This document shows, piece by piece, positions 30,895-43,435 of a stretch of 64,000 bases of DNA (the first letter of the stretch is position 1; each line of letters begins with the position of its first letter). The position numbers were made by a program, and so were the translations under genes. The notes beneath the pieces were generated by a model. That model was given only the letters and a program-made list of their open reading frames with translations. It was not told where the DNA came from and ran no database searches. The stretch is from Spinacia oleracea (taxonomy: Eukaryota > Streptophyta > Magnoliopsida > Caryophyllales > Amaranthaceae), in assembly GCF_020520425.1 (NCBI RefSeq), contig NC_079490.1:7316001-7380000 (forward strand), given 5' to 3'.

Positions 30895-32470
30895 AGATGG
30901 AGGCAATACCTTTAGTACAAATAGATAAGAATCTGAAAGTCCACTGTACTTTCCACCATGGCTATCCTCACCTGATGGGTTGAGAACAAAAAAACAAAAA
31001 AAAAATAGTGGATAATGATGCTTTAGCTAATACAAGAATATCATATAGATAAGAAAAATTGTCAATACGAACTTACAGGCTCGTACAACAAGCTGCAGAG
31101 TTGAGCTCTCCTAGTCCATTAATCTAGTACTGGATTCTTCGCAAAGTTGCATGGAGCCAAGCAGAAAGTAAGGTGGGATTCGGGTATACTGACAATAAAA
31201 TGAGAAAATAGGAGATGAAGGTAAAGGACTAACCTGTAGAGGTTGAGCATTTTAATACAGATTCATGAGCCTTTTGACCCTGAGGGAAATAAAAGGATAT
31301 TCAAAAGTTCAACATTCGCAATGATTTGATAGAGGTTAAACCAGATTTCCCAATTCAATAACAGAGCAAAACCACCTACTCTAATAAGTGGAGGAATGTG
31401 CCAAATGTTGGGAAAACTGTGAGAGCTTTGCCTTCACATTTTCATCAAGAGGCTGCACAAAAATAATGGATGTTTAAGCTAAAAATCACCAGTGAGAAAA
31501 GTGTATATGTGCATGAAAAGAAAAGTGTATACCATCGTACTGCGGCAAGCTAAAATATCTATCGTCAAGCCCTGGCCTCGCACCCCGAACACTGTGTTGG
31601 GTTGGCTTTGTCTTCTGTTAAAAGCAAGAATAGGTTTTACATTAGTTACATATACCAGGAACATGTCTAAACCCCAGACTTAAAAATCCAGTTCATACAA
31701 ACAGAAAGAAAAAAGTCCAACAAACTGGTATTTGATTCAATCACCTGCTCCCTGACAACATTTAGTAGCGGTCCTTGAAATTTACAAAACATGTTGAGAA
31801 GAGACGTATTAGTATAATTTTCCAACGAAAAATATCCATGTACAAGCGTGCAACAGGTCCTTGAAGACCTACCAAAGCGATAGGAAAATTGTCCAAGAAC
31901 CTCAACAAACGGCATGGATTCAATGTCCACTACATCATGAAAACACAATATTCAAACCTATTATAAAAGCAACATTCTAGTTCATGACAAACCACGTATA
32001 TTAGATTACGCACCTATAGTTCGGCCCAATTCGATGACACAGGAATCAGGAGGACCCTCTTGCCCATCTACTGGTGTATGCGCTACGGGTTCTATCCACG
32101 ATTGAATTTCATCAGTAACATGTGGGACAACCTAACAAGTACAAAGAAAATAATTCAGACTACGAAGTTTTCAGCAGCAGCAGTTGAAAATCTTCAATTA
32201 GAAAGGAAAAAGACCTGAACAGTTTTCCCCAAATAATCTCCCCTTCTCTCCTTGTCAATAACAGACTGTCACATACATCAAAAAGGAAGAAAAATATTAA
32301 TCAGCATCAACTTAATATTATAGTCAAGTGGGTTACTCCATCCTTGGGAATGAAGGATTGAGGGACAAGTTAGGTAACAAATAATGCAGTGTCGGTCAAT
32401 TAGCTTGCCTAATAAATTTCCCAACTTGATGTCTAAGAATCTCTCGTAGTTACCAAGATCTAAGTTCACC
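30895..32470 (-). pseudogene. CTP synthase gene fragment, exons with introns, broken
   Basis: Pieces collinear with the synthetase half of CTP synthase occur in order on the minus strand. They are NLDLGNYERFLDIKL (about 32468-32420), VIDKERRGDYLGKTV (about 32270-32220), [18 protein letters not shown] and CVIELG (32132-32012), VDIESMPFVEVLGQFSYRFG (31940-31880), and PLLNVVREQ (about 31775-31745). Then come KTKPTQHSVR and GLTIDILACRS (31632-31550), PLDENVKAKLSQF (about 31450-31405), QKAHESVLK (about 31275), and GKYSGLSDSYL (about 30960). Frame changes separate HSVR from GLTIDIL and interrupt the region before KYSGLSD. The start and the glutaminase half are missing. CTP synthase makes CTP from UTP in the cytosol; this copy cannot. 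Confidence 0.85.
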
Positions 32471-33999
32471 TACGAAACATTAAAAAAACAAAATGAACCT
32501 CGTTTGTTCAGTACTATGAAATATGAAAGTTGACATATCCTTAACAACTAAGATTAGCTATATCAGCAGATGATTAAGGTTGCAACATGTTCAGAATCAA
32601 CTCATGAACATTTGATCACAAGTTCAATAAAACATCAATATCTTTCAGCTTAAACTCGAAATAATAGTAGTATAATAAAAACCTCATGAAGGGAACAACT
32701 TGCCACTCCGGCCCCACAACAATATATCCGCAAGAAAAAGGAAATCATTTTGCTGTTTAAAGAAGAAAAGCAAGCTCGTTTGATTTCACACACTAAAGCT
32801 TCTACTTCATATTTCTTTCCCCTTTATTGACCTCTAGGTAAAGAGAATATATGAGCACCCACATCTTCATTGAAAATTTCATTATGTTATCCAAGTTTTT
32901 CAAAGAAAACAACAAAACCCACAAGATAATTTCTCTCAATTATTTGTTTGTTGAATATGTTTGTTTAATTATATATTTCCCTAAATTCATAGATATGTTT
33001 GAAAAATTACGGTTAAAGAGTCACTTGAACTGATTCTCTTTAAAAACCTGGTTATTAATTAATAAAAATCATAGGTTTGAACAGTTAACATCATAGGTTA
33101 TTAATTAATAAAAATCTGAAAGCCATTAGATGAAGTGAGAGCACTTACAGTACTAAGGGTGAAGAGCAATGCTCAAGAGAAGGAGGTATATGAGTATATC
33201 CCCTCAATGAATTTCTTTTCTAGTATCAACCCACTAAAAATAAAAACATCAGATAAAAAAAATAACCACCACAAACAAAAACCAAAATCATAAAAAACAT
33301 AAATTATACTTGAAACGAATGCGCTTGAGATCATTACCACCTTGGGCCATGGAAACAAAATTAATAAGAACACCATGCTCCACCTTAGCAACTCACTAAT
33401 CCTCCTCCATAAACACCACTTATTCTGACCTCCCACTAATCACCACCGGCGTCCCCTCGCCACTCAAAAGCTCAATCCCCATCCCCTTAACCAAGACTAA
33501 GGTGTTCAAGACATCGTAAAGGAGTGTTTTCCGTTGACTGCATCACCAAGATCTCTACACCATCATGATATAACCTATAACCTCTGAATCTACATCAATA
33601 CAAGCACAATTTTACTTATAACAACAACATAGTTATGGAGACGTAGAGAAATATGTGAAGCACCAAGAAAAATCATACACTCTCAATTAAAAAGTAGCAA
33701 AATAGACGAACAAAACCCGTGGTATCAACAAAACCCAAGTAGGTCATGCACTAAGCCTCTATACCAAAAATAACAACTCACTCGTCAAAATGGTTTCTCG
33801 TTGCAATTCGGAAACCTCAACCGCAAAATTGATGAAAACAGTCACTCTCAAATTTTGAATTTATGTAGAAAATTAACAAAAGATAATAGTTTTAGGTGCA
33901 TGATCTTATTTAGCATCAAATCTTGCCGTTGCGAATTATATAAAAGATTTCAAACAAATAGAAAACCCTCGTTAGAAGTCATAACTCGTAACTACAAAA

Positions 34000-35500
34000 A
34001 CAAAATGAACTAATATTGACCTATTACTTAAAACAAATTATCAATTTAAATCTCAACATATCCCGAAGAATCAGGTTCACTTATATCACCAAAAAAGAAA
34101 CAAATTTAAAAATAAAAAAACAAAAATAAAGAGATCCAGTTCATCAGAATTCGACTAAAATAAGGGAACACACAAAAATAAAATTAAGAAACCCAAACCG
34201 ATGCACCGGAAAATTGAGCAGGAGCACAAAAATCATGGTAAAAATATGAACAGCCGCCAGATAAATAGGGTGATTCACCATTGTAACAAAAAGATTAGCA
34301 CCAACAACAAGAAACTCAAATGTAAAGGTCAAGGTCCTTGATTTCTAACTGATAATGCACCTCCATCTGTTAAGCACATTCCAAATGCATTGCATGCCCG
34401 CAAGAAAGTACATTGACTTCGTTTGTTGTAACGAATAGATACTACATATATAGAATAGTAAGAACAATGTTAATGGCATGTAAATCTCCTAACATAGTGA
34501 CAACAATGCAAATGTCTAGTAACATAATGAGGAAACAAACATAAAAGAACAAATCGGAGGAAGAATTTCACCTCACAACATCTCACCCGAAGATTGGGTA
34601 TCCCAAGTTTAATAAACAATAATACAACTTGATTTAAATTCTTTTAGACATGAAGATATTAACATTCCAGTTATGGAAGGACAACCAAGGTATACAACAA
34701 CCAATAACTAATAAATAATAAACAATCAACCAGGGACTCAGGGATTATAAATTGATCAAGAGTCCCCACTAAAACTAAAGTGCCAAACCCTAACAAGCAT
34801 ACAAGTCAATGATTTCCCCAGCAAAGCCAAATATTAATCCTCAATATTAAACAAATACATAATTCCTTAAGATAACAAACTTCACAAACTACATAAATCA
34901 ATACGAATTATGAACAAAATTTTCAACCCAACGAATTCATTAACAATTTAAATAAAAAATAAAAAATGGAAATTAAGGATAATAGTAATGATAATAGAAG
35001 CTACATATTTCCTTAAAGATCACAAATTTCACAAACTACAGAAATCAATACAAATTATGAATAATATTTTCAACCCAGTAAAATAAAAAACAAGTAAAAT
35101 CACAAATTAAAAATGGAAATTAAGGAGTAACAATAATAATCAAAGTACCTCGAATATACTAAAGGAAGAAAAATCAAGTGAGCTAAACCATCAGGAATTA
35201 CTTTTCGGACACCATTAATGTAAATTAAAGAGAAACATAATTACTCCACTTCACTAAGTTACCTAATGCTTAAAGCATCTAACAATAAAAACAAGCACAT
35301 GGATTTCCCAACACCTAGTTCACCCATTTTATTAAAAGATAAATCCGGGTATTTCTTACTATACCAGGGGACTAATTGCTTTTGTTACTGTCCTTATAAA
35401 TAACCATATGTTACAGGAAAAGGATAACAATACAAAGAACAATCAAAGTGTTGAAAGAAAATTTGAACTCCTTTTCAGAAAATAAACCCACCATGTAATG
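34000..35500. other. Helitron interior, AT-rich intron-like DNA
   Basis: A-rich on the plus strand and T-rich in the sense of the captured genes, as in plant introns. No exon was recognised between the CTP synthase and eIF4G pieces, nor in 32480-34000. Confidence 0.45.
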
Positions 35501-36287
35501 TGGACTGTACATGGCCACCTTTCTCTACAGAAAGGGAACCAGTAGCAGCATTGAAGTCTGATGTATTCACAGGTCCTGTATTTCCTCTTGATTGTCCACC
35601 TTGAGCATTATTAACCTTTTTATAACTGATCATAACTGGAGACCAAAAAAAGAAAGAGGAAATCAGTACAATAATACCTTATAATGAATTAGTTCCCGCA
35701 ATTAAAGAGAAACAAACAATCACTTAATCCCATTAAAATGGTACAATAATACCTTATAATGAATTAGTTCCCGCAATTAAAGAGAAACAAAAAATCACTT
35801 AATCCCATTCCCTCGTCAAAACCATTCACAAATACAAGACACTAAAAATAAAAACATAGCAGCATCCCCTAACAAATGACCAAATCCTTCAACACGATTT
35901 TCAGTCAATCGATTCTCTAATTTTTTTCTTGTAAATATTGACTTCATTTTTATGCTACAGCGAACTCCAAATTCTAATCAATTAATCGGTTCCTAAAAAG
36001 TATTACCAGAAAATAATAACATGCCCTAACAAATGACAAAAAGCCCAACACTCTACAAAACCCTAATTCAAACACCAATAATTTTACCTCTAACTTGTCG
36101 AAACCGGAGGGAGGGTTGTGGTAGTGGGGCCTCTTCCGCCACCTCTTCCACGATCGCCAGGAAAATTCCTCTGCTGACCACCAGAGCCTCTACCAGATCG
36201 TCCACCGCCTGGTTTGCTAAAACTGTGGCTCGTTCTTGTCAAACCTTGATTGATTGAGGGACAAATAAACCCCCAAACCTTCACCAA
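35500..36287 (-). pseudogene. N-terminal fragment of an eIF4G gene
   Basis: Minus strand, exon-like piece 36257-36090: SINQGLTRTSHSFSKPGGG, then GGQQRNFPGDRGRGGG and a P/T-rich end. A second piece at about 35625-35500 reads SYKKVNNAQGGQSRGN, TGPVNTSDFN and GSLSVEKGGHVQSTLHGG. Together they resemble the low-complexity N-terminus of plant translation initiation factor eIF4G ('NQ..', 'QQRNF..GRGRGGG', 'S(F/Y)KK..NAQGGQ'). The MIF4G and MA3 domains are absent. Same orientation as the host Helitron; CTP synthase pieces follow downstream. Assignment rests on remembered family composition. Confidence 0.6.
35666..35810. repeat. 75-bp tandem duplication
   Basis: GTACAATAATACCTTATAAT.. to ..CACTTAATCCCATT occurs at 35666 and again at 35741 (period 75). 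The copies differ by few bases, so the duplication is recent. It lies inside the large Helitron next to the eIF4G fragment. Confidence 0.85.
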
Positions 36288-36810
36288 AATAAATTAATGT
36301 TTACTTATTTTCGCTTGTTTAAATCAAACCCAATTCAAAAAAACCACAACAAAACCCAATTGATTCGTCAATTAGGTATTATTGGAAACCTTACTATGGG
36401 GAATGTTGAAGGCAAGTATGTAACCATGGACAAGAAATGAAGAACAAAGAAAAAGAAACTGGGAAGGGAAGGAAAGATCGGAAATGGAGGCACCGAAAGG
36501 GAGAAGAGGAAAGTGAAAACCTAAAAAAAAAAGGAAGGGAAGTAGTGAATAGATGAAGAATGAAGAGGGAGAGGTAGCGCAATGGGAACGGTGGATGAGA
36601 TTGAACGTGGCACGATCTGCAAATAAGGGCAAATAAGTAGTAAACAAAAATGGGTGGGGGTAAAATTGGCATCACACTATTGCTGCAATAGTAAGTTGAA
36701 GTTTGTATGTTTTAAAGTGTTAGGATTATGAAAATACAATAATGACCGTACATGTGGCCCACATTTGATGACATGTCATTGTACTTTAACCCTTAATAAT
36801 GTTTTTTTCT

Positions 36811-37132
36811 AAAGATGGTTGTGGGTTGGGCCGGCCCGAAGCCCGACCCGATACGATGCCCGGCCCGGCACGAGCACGAAAAAAGCACGGGCACGAAGTC
36901 GGGGGCCGTGGGCCGGGCCTGTGCCTTAATTTTTTGGAAAAAGCACGACAAGCACGCTAAATTTAGTAAAATTAGCCTTAGGAACGACGGGCCGGCCCGG
37001 CACGAAAGCCCGTGGGCTTGGGCCAAGTTTGAGCCCTGTTTTTAACATTTCGGCTCGACCCGACACGACACGAAACAACGTGTGCATGGCATGGGCTTGG
37101 CCCGAAGCCCGCCCCGGCCCACGGCCATCTTT
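36811..37132. mobile_element. GC-rich inverted-repeat element, copy 2
   Basis: It begins AAAGATGGTTGTGGG and ends CCCACGGCCATCTTT. It is inverted relative to 2903-3244. The shared interior includes TTTAGTAAAATTAGCCTTAG and GCACGAAAGCCCGTGGGC-type words. It sits at the presumed 5' edge of the large Helitron and 0.3 kb before the FYVE gene. Confidence 0.7.
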
Positions 37133-37448
37133 AATATTTTCGTAATAAAATCATCAATTATTTACGAAAATGTCATTTAATTAGGAAAATTATGAGATTA
37201 ACCCGAAACGGCTCGGTCGAGAGTGAGTAGAAAGTCTTTAAAAAAAAAACCGGAGGGAAAAGCAGACAAGAACGAAAAAGAAAAGTCCCCATTGATATTA
37301 CAACTTAGATCTCGCCAAGTTGCACAGAACTTCATCCAATATCATCAAAAATCAAATCCCATGAAGTTCTGAATAAATCTCGATATTTTATCTCCTCATT
37401 CATCTTCCATTGATTGACCTCTTTCTCTCTCCTTTGAAAACCGAAAAG

Positions 37449-40400
37449 ATGTTAGAGAAGATAGGATTACCACCAAAACCCTCATTAAGGGGTAATGTTT
37501 GGGTTGTTGATGCTTCTCATTGCCAATCTTGTTCTTCCCAGTTCACTTTCCTCAATCGCAAGGTTCTTACTTTCCCATTTAATTTTCCTGATTTTGTTGA
37601 TTTTATGTTTTTGAAGTAATTTTTTTTTGGTGATTTTGATTGATTTTTGATGTGGGTATTCCCCAAATTAGGTTATTTGCTTTTGAATTTGATGAATTGG
37701 ATAAGCTAAGTTATTCATCTGTTCTCGATCATGTGTAATTATGAAGTACTAATTAAAGTATCAATGATGATGGTTTTTAATTTCATCAATTCCAGACATT
37801 TATTTGATGCTAAATTGATATCCCAGACTTTTTTTTTTTTTTTTTGATGTGATTGTATGAAATCAAAACTTAATTGCGCAATTATCAATTATGTATGAAG
37901 ATACTAGTATATGAAGTTCTTCATGTTTCTAAAGAAGGGTGTTTATGGGGTTTTTGTATTTTCAGCATCATTGTAGAAGATGTGGAGGATTGTTTTGCAA
38001 CAGTTGCACAAATAGCAGAATTGTGTTGCGGGGACAAGGCGATTCCCCAGTTCGTATATGTGAAGCTTGTAAAAAACTAGAGGAGTGTGCTCGGTTTGAG
38101 CTACGGCATGGACATAAGAACCGAGCTGGGAAAGGTATCCAACTCTCATTTAAATACTTCTTGCACATGAAATTGGAATTGGAATGGAGTTTGCTTCGTA
38201 TTAATTGTATTGTTTTGCATTATTTATGGGAATGCTTGTGGCAAGGCTCTCTCGTATGTCAATATCGACTAGTTGAGCCTTTCGGGGGGTTGGGGGGCGG
38301 GGGTAGGGGTAGATCAGTATTCAGTAGATGTTAGCAAACTTACCATTCTGATTTTGATAGGGGTCTATTAGTCTTTTACATTTGATAATAACATAGCATA
38401 AATAAGTAGAATTGTCAAATGCCTTGAAGTTCCTGCCTAGGACGGAGTAAAGAAGGATAGAATACCTACAAAATTGCAAGAACCTGTTTTAGACTTTTTT
38501 TAGTCACAACAAAGTAGAAATCAAAGGCCGGTCTGATGAGATTCATGGGTAGTCCATACTCAATTGTAATTCAAAGCTGAAACTCTACCGTTGAGAGACT
38601 CTACCGATGGACAACATTGATTAGAGTTGATTGTTGATTTTAAAAAAGGGAAATTCTCTTTGGTAGCATTATACTTTCGTAAATTCTCATTAGTAACAAA
38701 AAGTTTGCCATTTTCTCCAAAATAGCATTAGTAATCTAAGTTCTCTCTAATATAGCATTATCTCACTAAGTTTGACCTAATTAACCAACCTAGTACTAAC
38801 TATGACTAAGTATCAGTAAAAGCACTACATTAACCTTTTTTTAGTATAGTCGATTCACCCAACCAACCTTCACTAATCATTCGTTCATTGAAAACCCATC
38901 AACCTTCAATAATCTGCCACTCCTCAAAATAAATGGACTTCATTAACATAAATGTTTAGTTTACATAATAACGCAAAAGGAAAAAAAAATCTTTTTACAT
39001 CAACAACCTTCTGTTAGTCTGTTACATCAACTACGAGAGATTATGGTCTTCAAAACTACTACTCTTAATAGTTTTGTTTGTGCAAGAGGAAGTTGTAATA
39101 CAACCTAGACCTGGGTTCACTGGCGAGGTTGAGTAAGGAATTAAGGGGCAATGGTTGCAGCAGTTCTGTGAGGATTTGAGTTGAACGGAATTGAATATTT
39201 TTTTTTAAAATCAGAAAAAAGATAAAGGGGGAAACGAGGGAATTGGTGATTTATGTTTTTGGGGGAAATGAGTGAACTGTAATTAGGTTAATTAGTTTAA
39301 AATTAGTGAAATAATGTTATATTAGAGAGAACTTAGATTGCTAATGCTATTTTAGAGAAAGTGGCAATTTTTTTTGCTACCAATGAGAATTTACAAAAGT
39401 ATAAATGTATAATGCTACCAAGGAGAATTTCCCTTAAAAAATTTGACGGGAAACAATGTATACCGTGATTCAAGCGTAGTGTTTCAAGTTGTGTTTTCTC
39501 AGCTAATGTTGATTGCCTGTGAACAGGGACCTCAAAACTCGCTTCAAGGAGTGTGGATGAAGTTATGAATGAGATATTGGTGAATGATGGTAAAGAATCT
39601 GCTCGTATGGGATCAGGTAAAGAAATCATTAGCCAAGATGAGGATGTAGATCATCTTGGTAATGCATCTAACAGCAGTAATAACGAGATGGATTCTGTTA
39701 CTCCTGAAGATTTACGTCAACAAGCTTTAGATGAAAAGAACAATTATAAAATCCTTAAAGGAGAAGGAAAATCTGTAGAAGCTCTAAAAGCATTTAAAAG
39801 GGCAAGGGAACTCGAGCGGCAAGCAGGTGCTCTGGAACTCCAGTTGAGGAAGGATAGGAAAAAGGCTTTGGTTTCGGCTTCAGTTTCGGCTTCTAAGAGC
39901 TTAGCTGAGACACAGATAAACCAAGGTACGTCTCCTGAATTAGGCACAAAAAGTAAGTCCAGTAACGTTAAGGAAAAGGATGATCTCGCCGCAGAACTTA
40001 AAGAACTTGGTTGGTCTGATGTGGATATCAATGATGCTAAAAAACCAGCCCCAACGAGCTTAGAAGGCGAGCTTTTCAATCTAATCCAGGATTCCGGTGA
40101 AACTAGTCGCAGTAAAGTGTCTTCTAGTTTAGATAAGACTCAAGTTATTGCCTTGAAGAAAAAGGCTCTCTTGCTTAAACGTGAGGGGAAACTTGCTGAA
40201 GCAAAGGAAGAACTAAAAAAAGCAAAATTTTTAGAGAAGCAACTTGAGGAACAGGAATTTTTGGCTGATGGTGAGGAATCTGATGATGAGCTATCTGCTT
40301 TGATGCGTAGTTTGGATAAGGATGAGAAAAAGGAACTTTCTGGTGGGTTTGGTATGGATTCTGCGTTTGACTTGAATAATCTCTCGGTTTTTGGTGGTGA

Positions 40401-42267
40401 TCTTAATATTGATGATAACTTTGAGGTTACGGACGATGATATACATGATCCAGAAATGGCTGCTGCGTTACAATCACTAGGTTGGACGGAGGAGCCTATT
40501 CAATTTGATGACGTTGTACCTAACTCCACTTTTGTTGATAGAGAAGCAGTTTCAGATGAGATCCTTAAGTTGAAGAAAGAAGCTGTAACCCAGAAACGAT
40601 CTGGGAATTTGGCAGAGGCAATGTCACTTCTTAAGAGAGCCAAAGCTCTTGAAAAAGAAATTGAAAAGTTCGATTCAAGCCCTGAAAAAGAACCTGAATC
40701 AAGTGGAATGCAATCTAGAACTTCCAATATAATCCCGAATACCGAAAGAAAACCACCAGTGAAGAAGAGTAGATTAATGATTCAGAAGGAGCTTTTGGCC
40801 CTGAAAAAGAAAGCTCTTGCTTTAAGAAGGGAAGGGAAACTCGAGGAGGCGGATAGTGAATTGAAGAAAGGAAAAGTCCTTGAACAGCAACTTGAGGAGA
40901 TGGATAATCCTGCTAAGTTGGACACTCAAATGAATGTTGGCTATGAAGTATCAGACTCAGTAGATGAACACCTTGATTTATCTTCTTCTCTTGCACCCGA
41001 GGATGAACAAGGTGATGTTACAGAGCAAGATTTGCTTGATCCGGCATATCTTTCACTCCTCAAGAACTTGGGTTGGCAGGATGAAGACAACAATGCAAGT
41101 GTTGGGCCCTCTGTTTCTGTGGAAAGTAGAGATGCTACTTCTGGTAGTGTTACAGTTGAGAAACGAAGGAGAAGAAGTAAAGGTGAGATTCAGAGGGAAC
41201 TTTTAGGTTTGAAGAGGAAGGCTCTGACCCTCAGACGTCAAGGACAAGAAACCGAGGCTGACGAAATGCTTGAAACTGCAAAGAAATTGGAGGAAGAGTT
41301 GGCTGAACTCGAAGCACCAAAAACTGAGAAACTGGTTAGTTTCTCTGAGACTGAAGCCGGAGTACAAGGAGATCTGCTTGGAACTTGTGAGACTATGGAA
41401 AAAAGAATTTACCAAACACCCCTCAAAAGACCAGCTGAAGCCAATGATGCCTCCGAGAAACGCCAAGTGGTGCAGGCAGCTAACCCGTCCCCAAATGTTT
41501 CACCCGATACCCAAAAAAGTCCGGTTCAACAAGAGATACTTACTCATAAAAGGAAAGCACTTGCTTTGAAAAAAGAGGGGAAAGTGGCTGAAGCCAAAGA
41601 AGAACTTAGGAAAGCAAAGCTGCTTGAAAGAAATTTGGAGGATGACAAAGACAAACCCATTAATCCCTTACCAGTGGAAATCTCGTCTTCTTCTGTTGTG
41701 TCAGTTACTGAAAGTGAGGAGCATAAAAACACATCGACTTCCACACAACCCGAGGAACAGGATCCGGCCCGTGTGGCCCGAAAACCAATGTCTACCCAAG
41801 AGCGGTTAAAATTGCAGCGAGAGTGCCTTAAACACAAACGGAACGGTTTGAAGCTACGTAGAGAAGGTAAGACTGAAGAAGCTGATGCTGAACTTGAGTT
41901 AGCCAAGAAACTTGAAGCACAGCTCGAGGAAGTTAGTCCAGTTCCCACATCGAGTAACGAAGGACCTATTGATGATGCTGGTATTGAGGACCTTTTTGAC
42001 CCTCAACTCTTATCGGCCCTTAAAGCAGTTGGTCTGCAAGATGATGCTCATGTTGTTTCACAGACTACAGTAAAGGCAGAGCTACCCACGTCAAGCTCAA
42101 TTAAGAATGAGAGTTTTGATCAAGAGAGAGTTCAGATGGAAGCCCTAATTAAGGCTGAAAAAGTGAAAGCTTTAAACCTTAAACGGTCCGGTAAACAAGC
42201 AGAGGCACTGGATGCTCTTCGTCGAGCCAAACAGATGGAAAAGAAGCTTACTTCACTGCCCTCGTAA
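37449..42267 (+). CDS. FYVE zinc-finger protein with eight charged helical repeats (3 exons, 1007 aa)
   Basis: Exons 37449-37562, 37966-38134 and 39527-42267 join in frame (3024 nt). The N-terminal FYVE domain (residues about 17-75) is complete: WVVD 18-21, an R-K-H-H-C-R motif across the exon 1/2 junction, and eight Cys (25, 28, 41, 44, 49, 52, 70, 73). FYVE fingers bind phosphatidylinositol 3-phosphate on endosomes. The rest is acidic and coiled-coil-rich. It has eight copies of a 35-40-residue repeat of the form LKKKALxLKREGKLAEA..ELKKAKxLExQLEE, and four short motifs like DPELLxALxxLGW between them. The architecture matches a plant-specific FYVE family (as I remember, Arabidopsis At1g61690-like), with a probable endosomal trafficking role (inference). 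Intron 2 (1.39 kb) holds a 786-bp TIR element. No damage seen. Confidence 0.92.
38648..39433. mobile_element. TIR element (786 bp) in FYVE gene intron 2
   Basis: It begins GGGAAATTCTC and ends GAGAATTTCCC, with TIRs of about 130 bp (TAGCATTA, AGAGAACTTAGATT inside). The flanking repeat is TTAAAAAA, 8 bp (38640-38647, 39434-39441), which suggests hAT or MULE. No transposase. Confidence 0.75.
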
Positions 42268-42504
42268 CATACTAATTTTTTTTCTGGGTTTCGCGTGTAT
42301 TCTTGAGGATAATAAGGCAGAAATTTTTTGCATGATTTTACAGGGACATGCCAATTCTGCTTGAATTGGATGAGATTAATTAATGTAAAGCTAAATCATT
42401 TTTGTTGCATATTATTTTAGATGGTGTCCTATTTCCTGAACTTATATTCTTGGTATCCTTAGAAGAGGAGGGCTTGTGCTCTCTTGTGTGTATTCTGGTA
42501 TATT
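42268..42504. other. 3' UTR region of the FYVE gene
   Basis: Downstream of the TAA/stop at 42265-42267. T-rich, no other gene. A SINE follows at 42519. Confidence 0.5.
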
Positions 42505-42518
42505 ATTGTTTGTAAGGG

Positions 42519-42633
42519 TCACCAACACAGAGTTGGCTCAAGTGGTAAGCAGCTTGATGTCGCGACACGGGTCGGATTCGGATGTAGTCGGAGCTAAGCT
42601 CCGGTGAACCGGGTGTGCTTTGCGTAAAAAAAA
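42519..42633 (+). mobile_element. tRNA-derived SINE (115 bp)
   Basis: An A-box-like TGGCTCAAGTGG and a B-box-like GGGTCGGATTC are followed by a short A tail. It is flanked by an exact 14-bp duplication ATTGTTTGTAAGGG (42505-42518, 42634-42647), the mark of a retroposed copy. Confidence 0.8.
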
Positions 42634-42647
42634 ATTGTTTGTAAGGG

Positions 42648-43435
42648 CCATCCATCTTTTGTGACCTTTTTCTGGTCCATAATTTCTTATGTTTAAACTC
42701 CATTTTACTTTGAAGCCATCAGCAGGGTATTATATAGATGTGTTTGGACAAGAAACCGATCCGTGGTTAGTTCTCCTCGCCTTATTTTCACATCATTCAA
42801 GAAACAAAAGGTTTTGCATGCACAAGGTGTACAATAAATTTATTGTGCACCAACATAATTTTTACCCAGTTTTTTCTAACTTTTACTCAGTTTCTCTATT
42901 TTTTATATTATTAAAAAAAGTTAATAGATAAACATTTTAAAGTGTTAAATGATTAATTTTATACATTATTAATGATTTTGAAAAAATATTTTTTATTAAA
43001 ATGAAAAAACTTATTACTAAAAAGTAGATAACTTTTACATATATAAGGGTAACTTTTAAGCATTTTACGCCAACTTTAACTTTGATGTACAATATTTATT
43101 GTACACCCATATAAATAAGAATTTGTGTTCGAGAAAATAAGTTCAGATTTGTATTACTACTCCGTACAAAAGGGTAAGTATTTTGTTAGGACAGAAAATG
43201 ATAGGGCCCAGAAATCTAGCATTTGTGGTTGGAGTAAGAGCATGGCAATTTTTTTATTATCATTCATCATTAAAAAAAAATAAAAAAATAAAACATGGAT
43301 TTTCATTAATTTCTACACTAGTAACTTTTTAGTTCTTCACAATTCTTTCTTTCCATGAAATTATTCTCTTTTAATCCAAAAAACATCAAACTTATTAATT
43401 AACTATTCAACTCTTATTAGGGATAATCCAACAAA
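42648..43435. other. Intergenic DNA before AP2
   Basis: AT-rich. GTGCACC / GGTGCAC words near 42826-42850 and 43085-43110 surround AATAAATTTATTGT-like sequence and may be an old inverted repeat. It must include the AP2 promoter, but no element can be called firmly. Confidence 0.4.

Larger units (their letters stand above)
29934..36810 (-). mobile_element. Large gene-capturing Helitron (about 6.9 kb; 5' limit uncertain)
   Basis: The minus-strand 3' end is clear: hairpin arms GAACGTGCGC (29944-29953) and GCGCACGTTC (29958-29967), loop of 4, then CAACA and CTAG ending at 29934 before a host T. The 5' end is not clean. Near 36790-36810 the minus strand reads TTAAGGGTTAAAGTACAATG then ACATGTCATC, like the subterminal part of other Helitrons here, but the extreme TC end is lost next to the GC-rich element at 36811. 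The interior has fragments of at least two unrelated genes, eIF4G and CTP synthase, both in the element's direction with introns retained. No Rep/helicase was seen. Confidence 0.65.

Noticed and set aside
42826-43110. Possible TIR element before AP2 (GGTGTACAATAAATTTATTG... and TGTACAATATTTATTGTACACC)
   Set aside because: Ends are only partly complementary and no target duplication is visible; not called.
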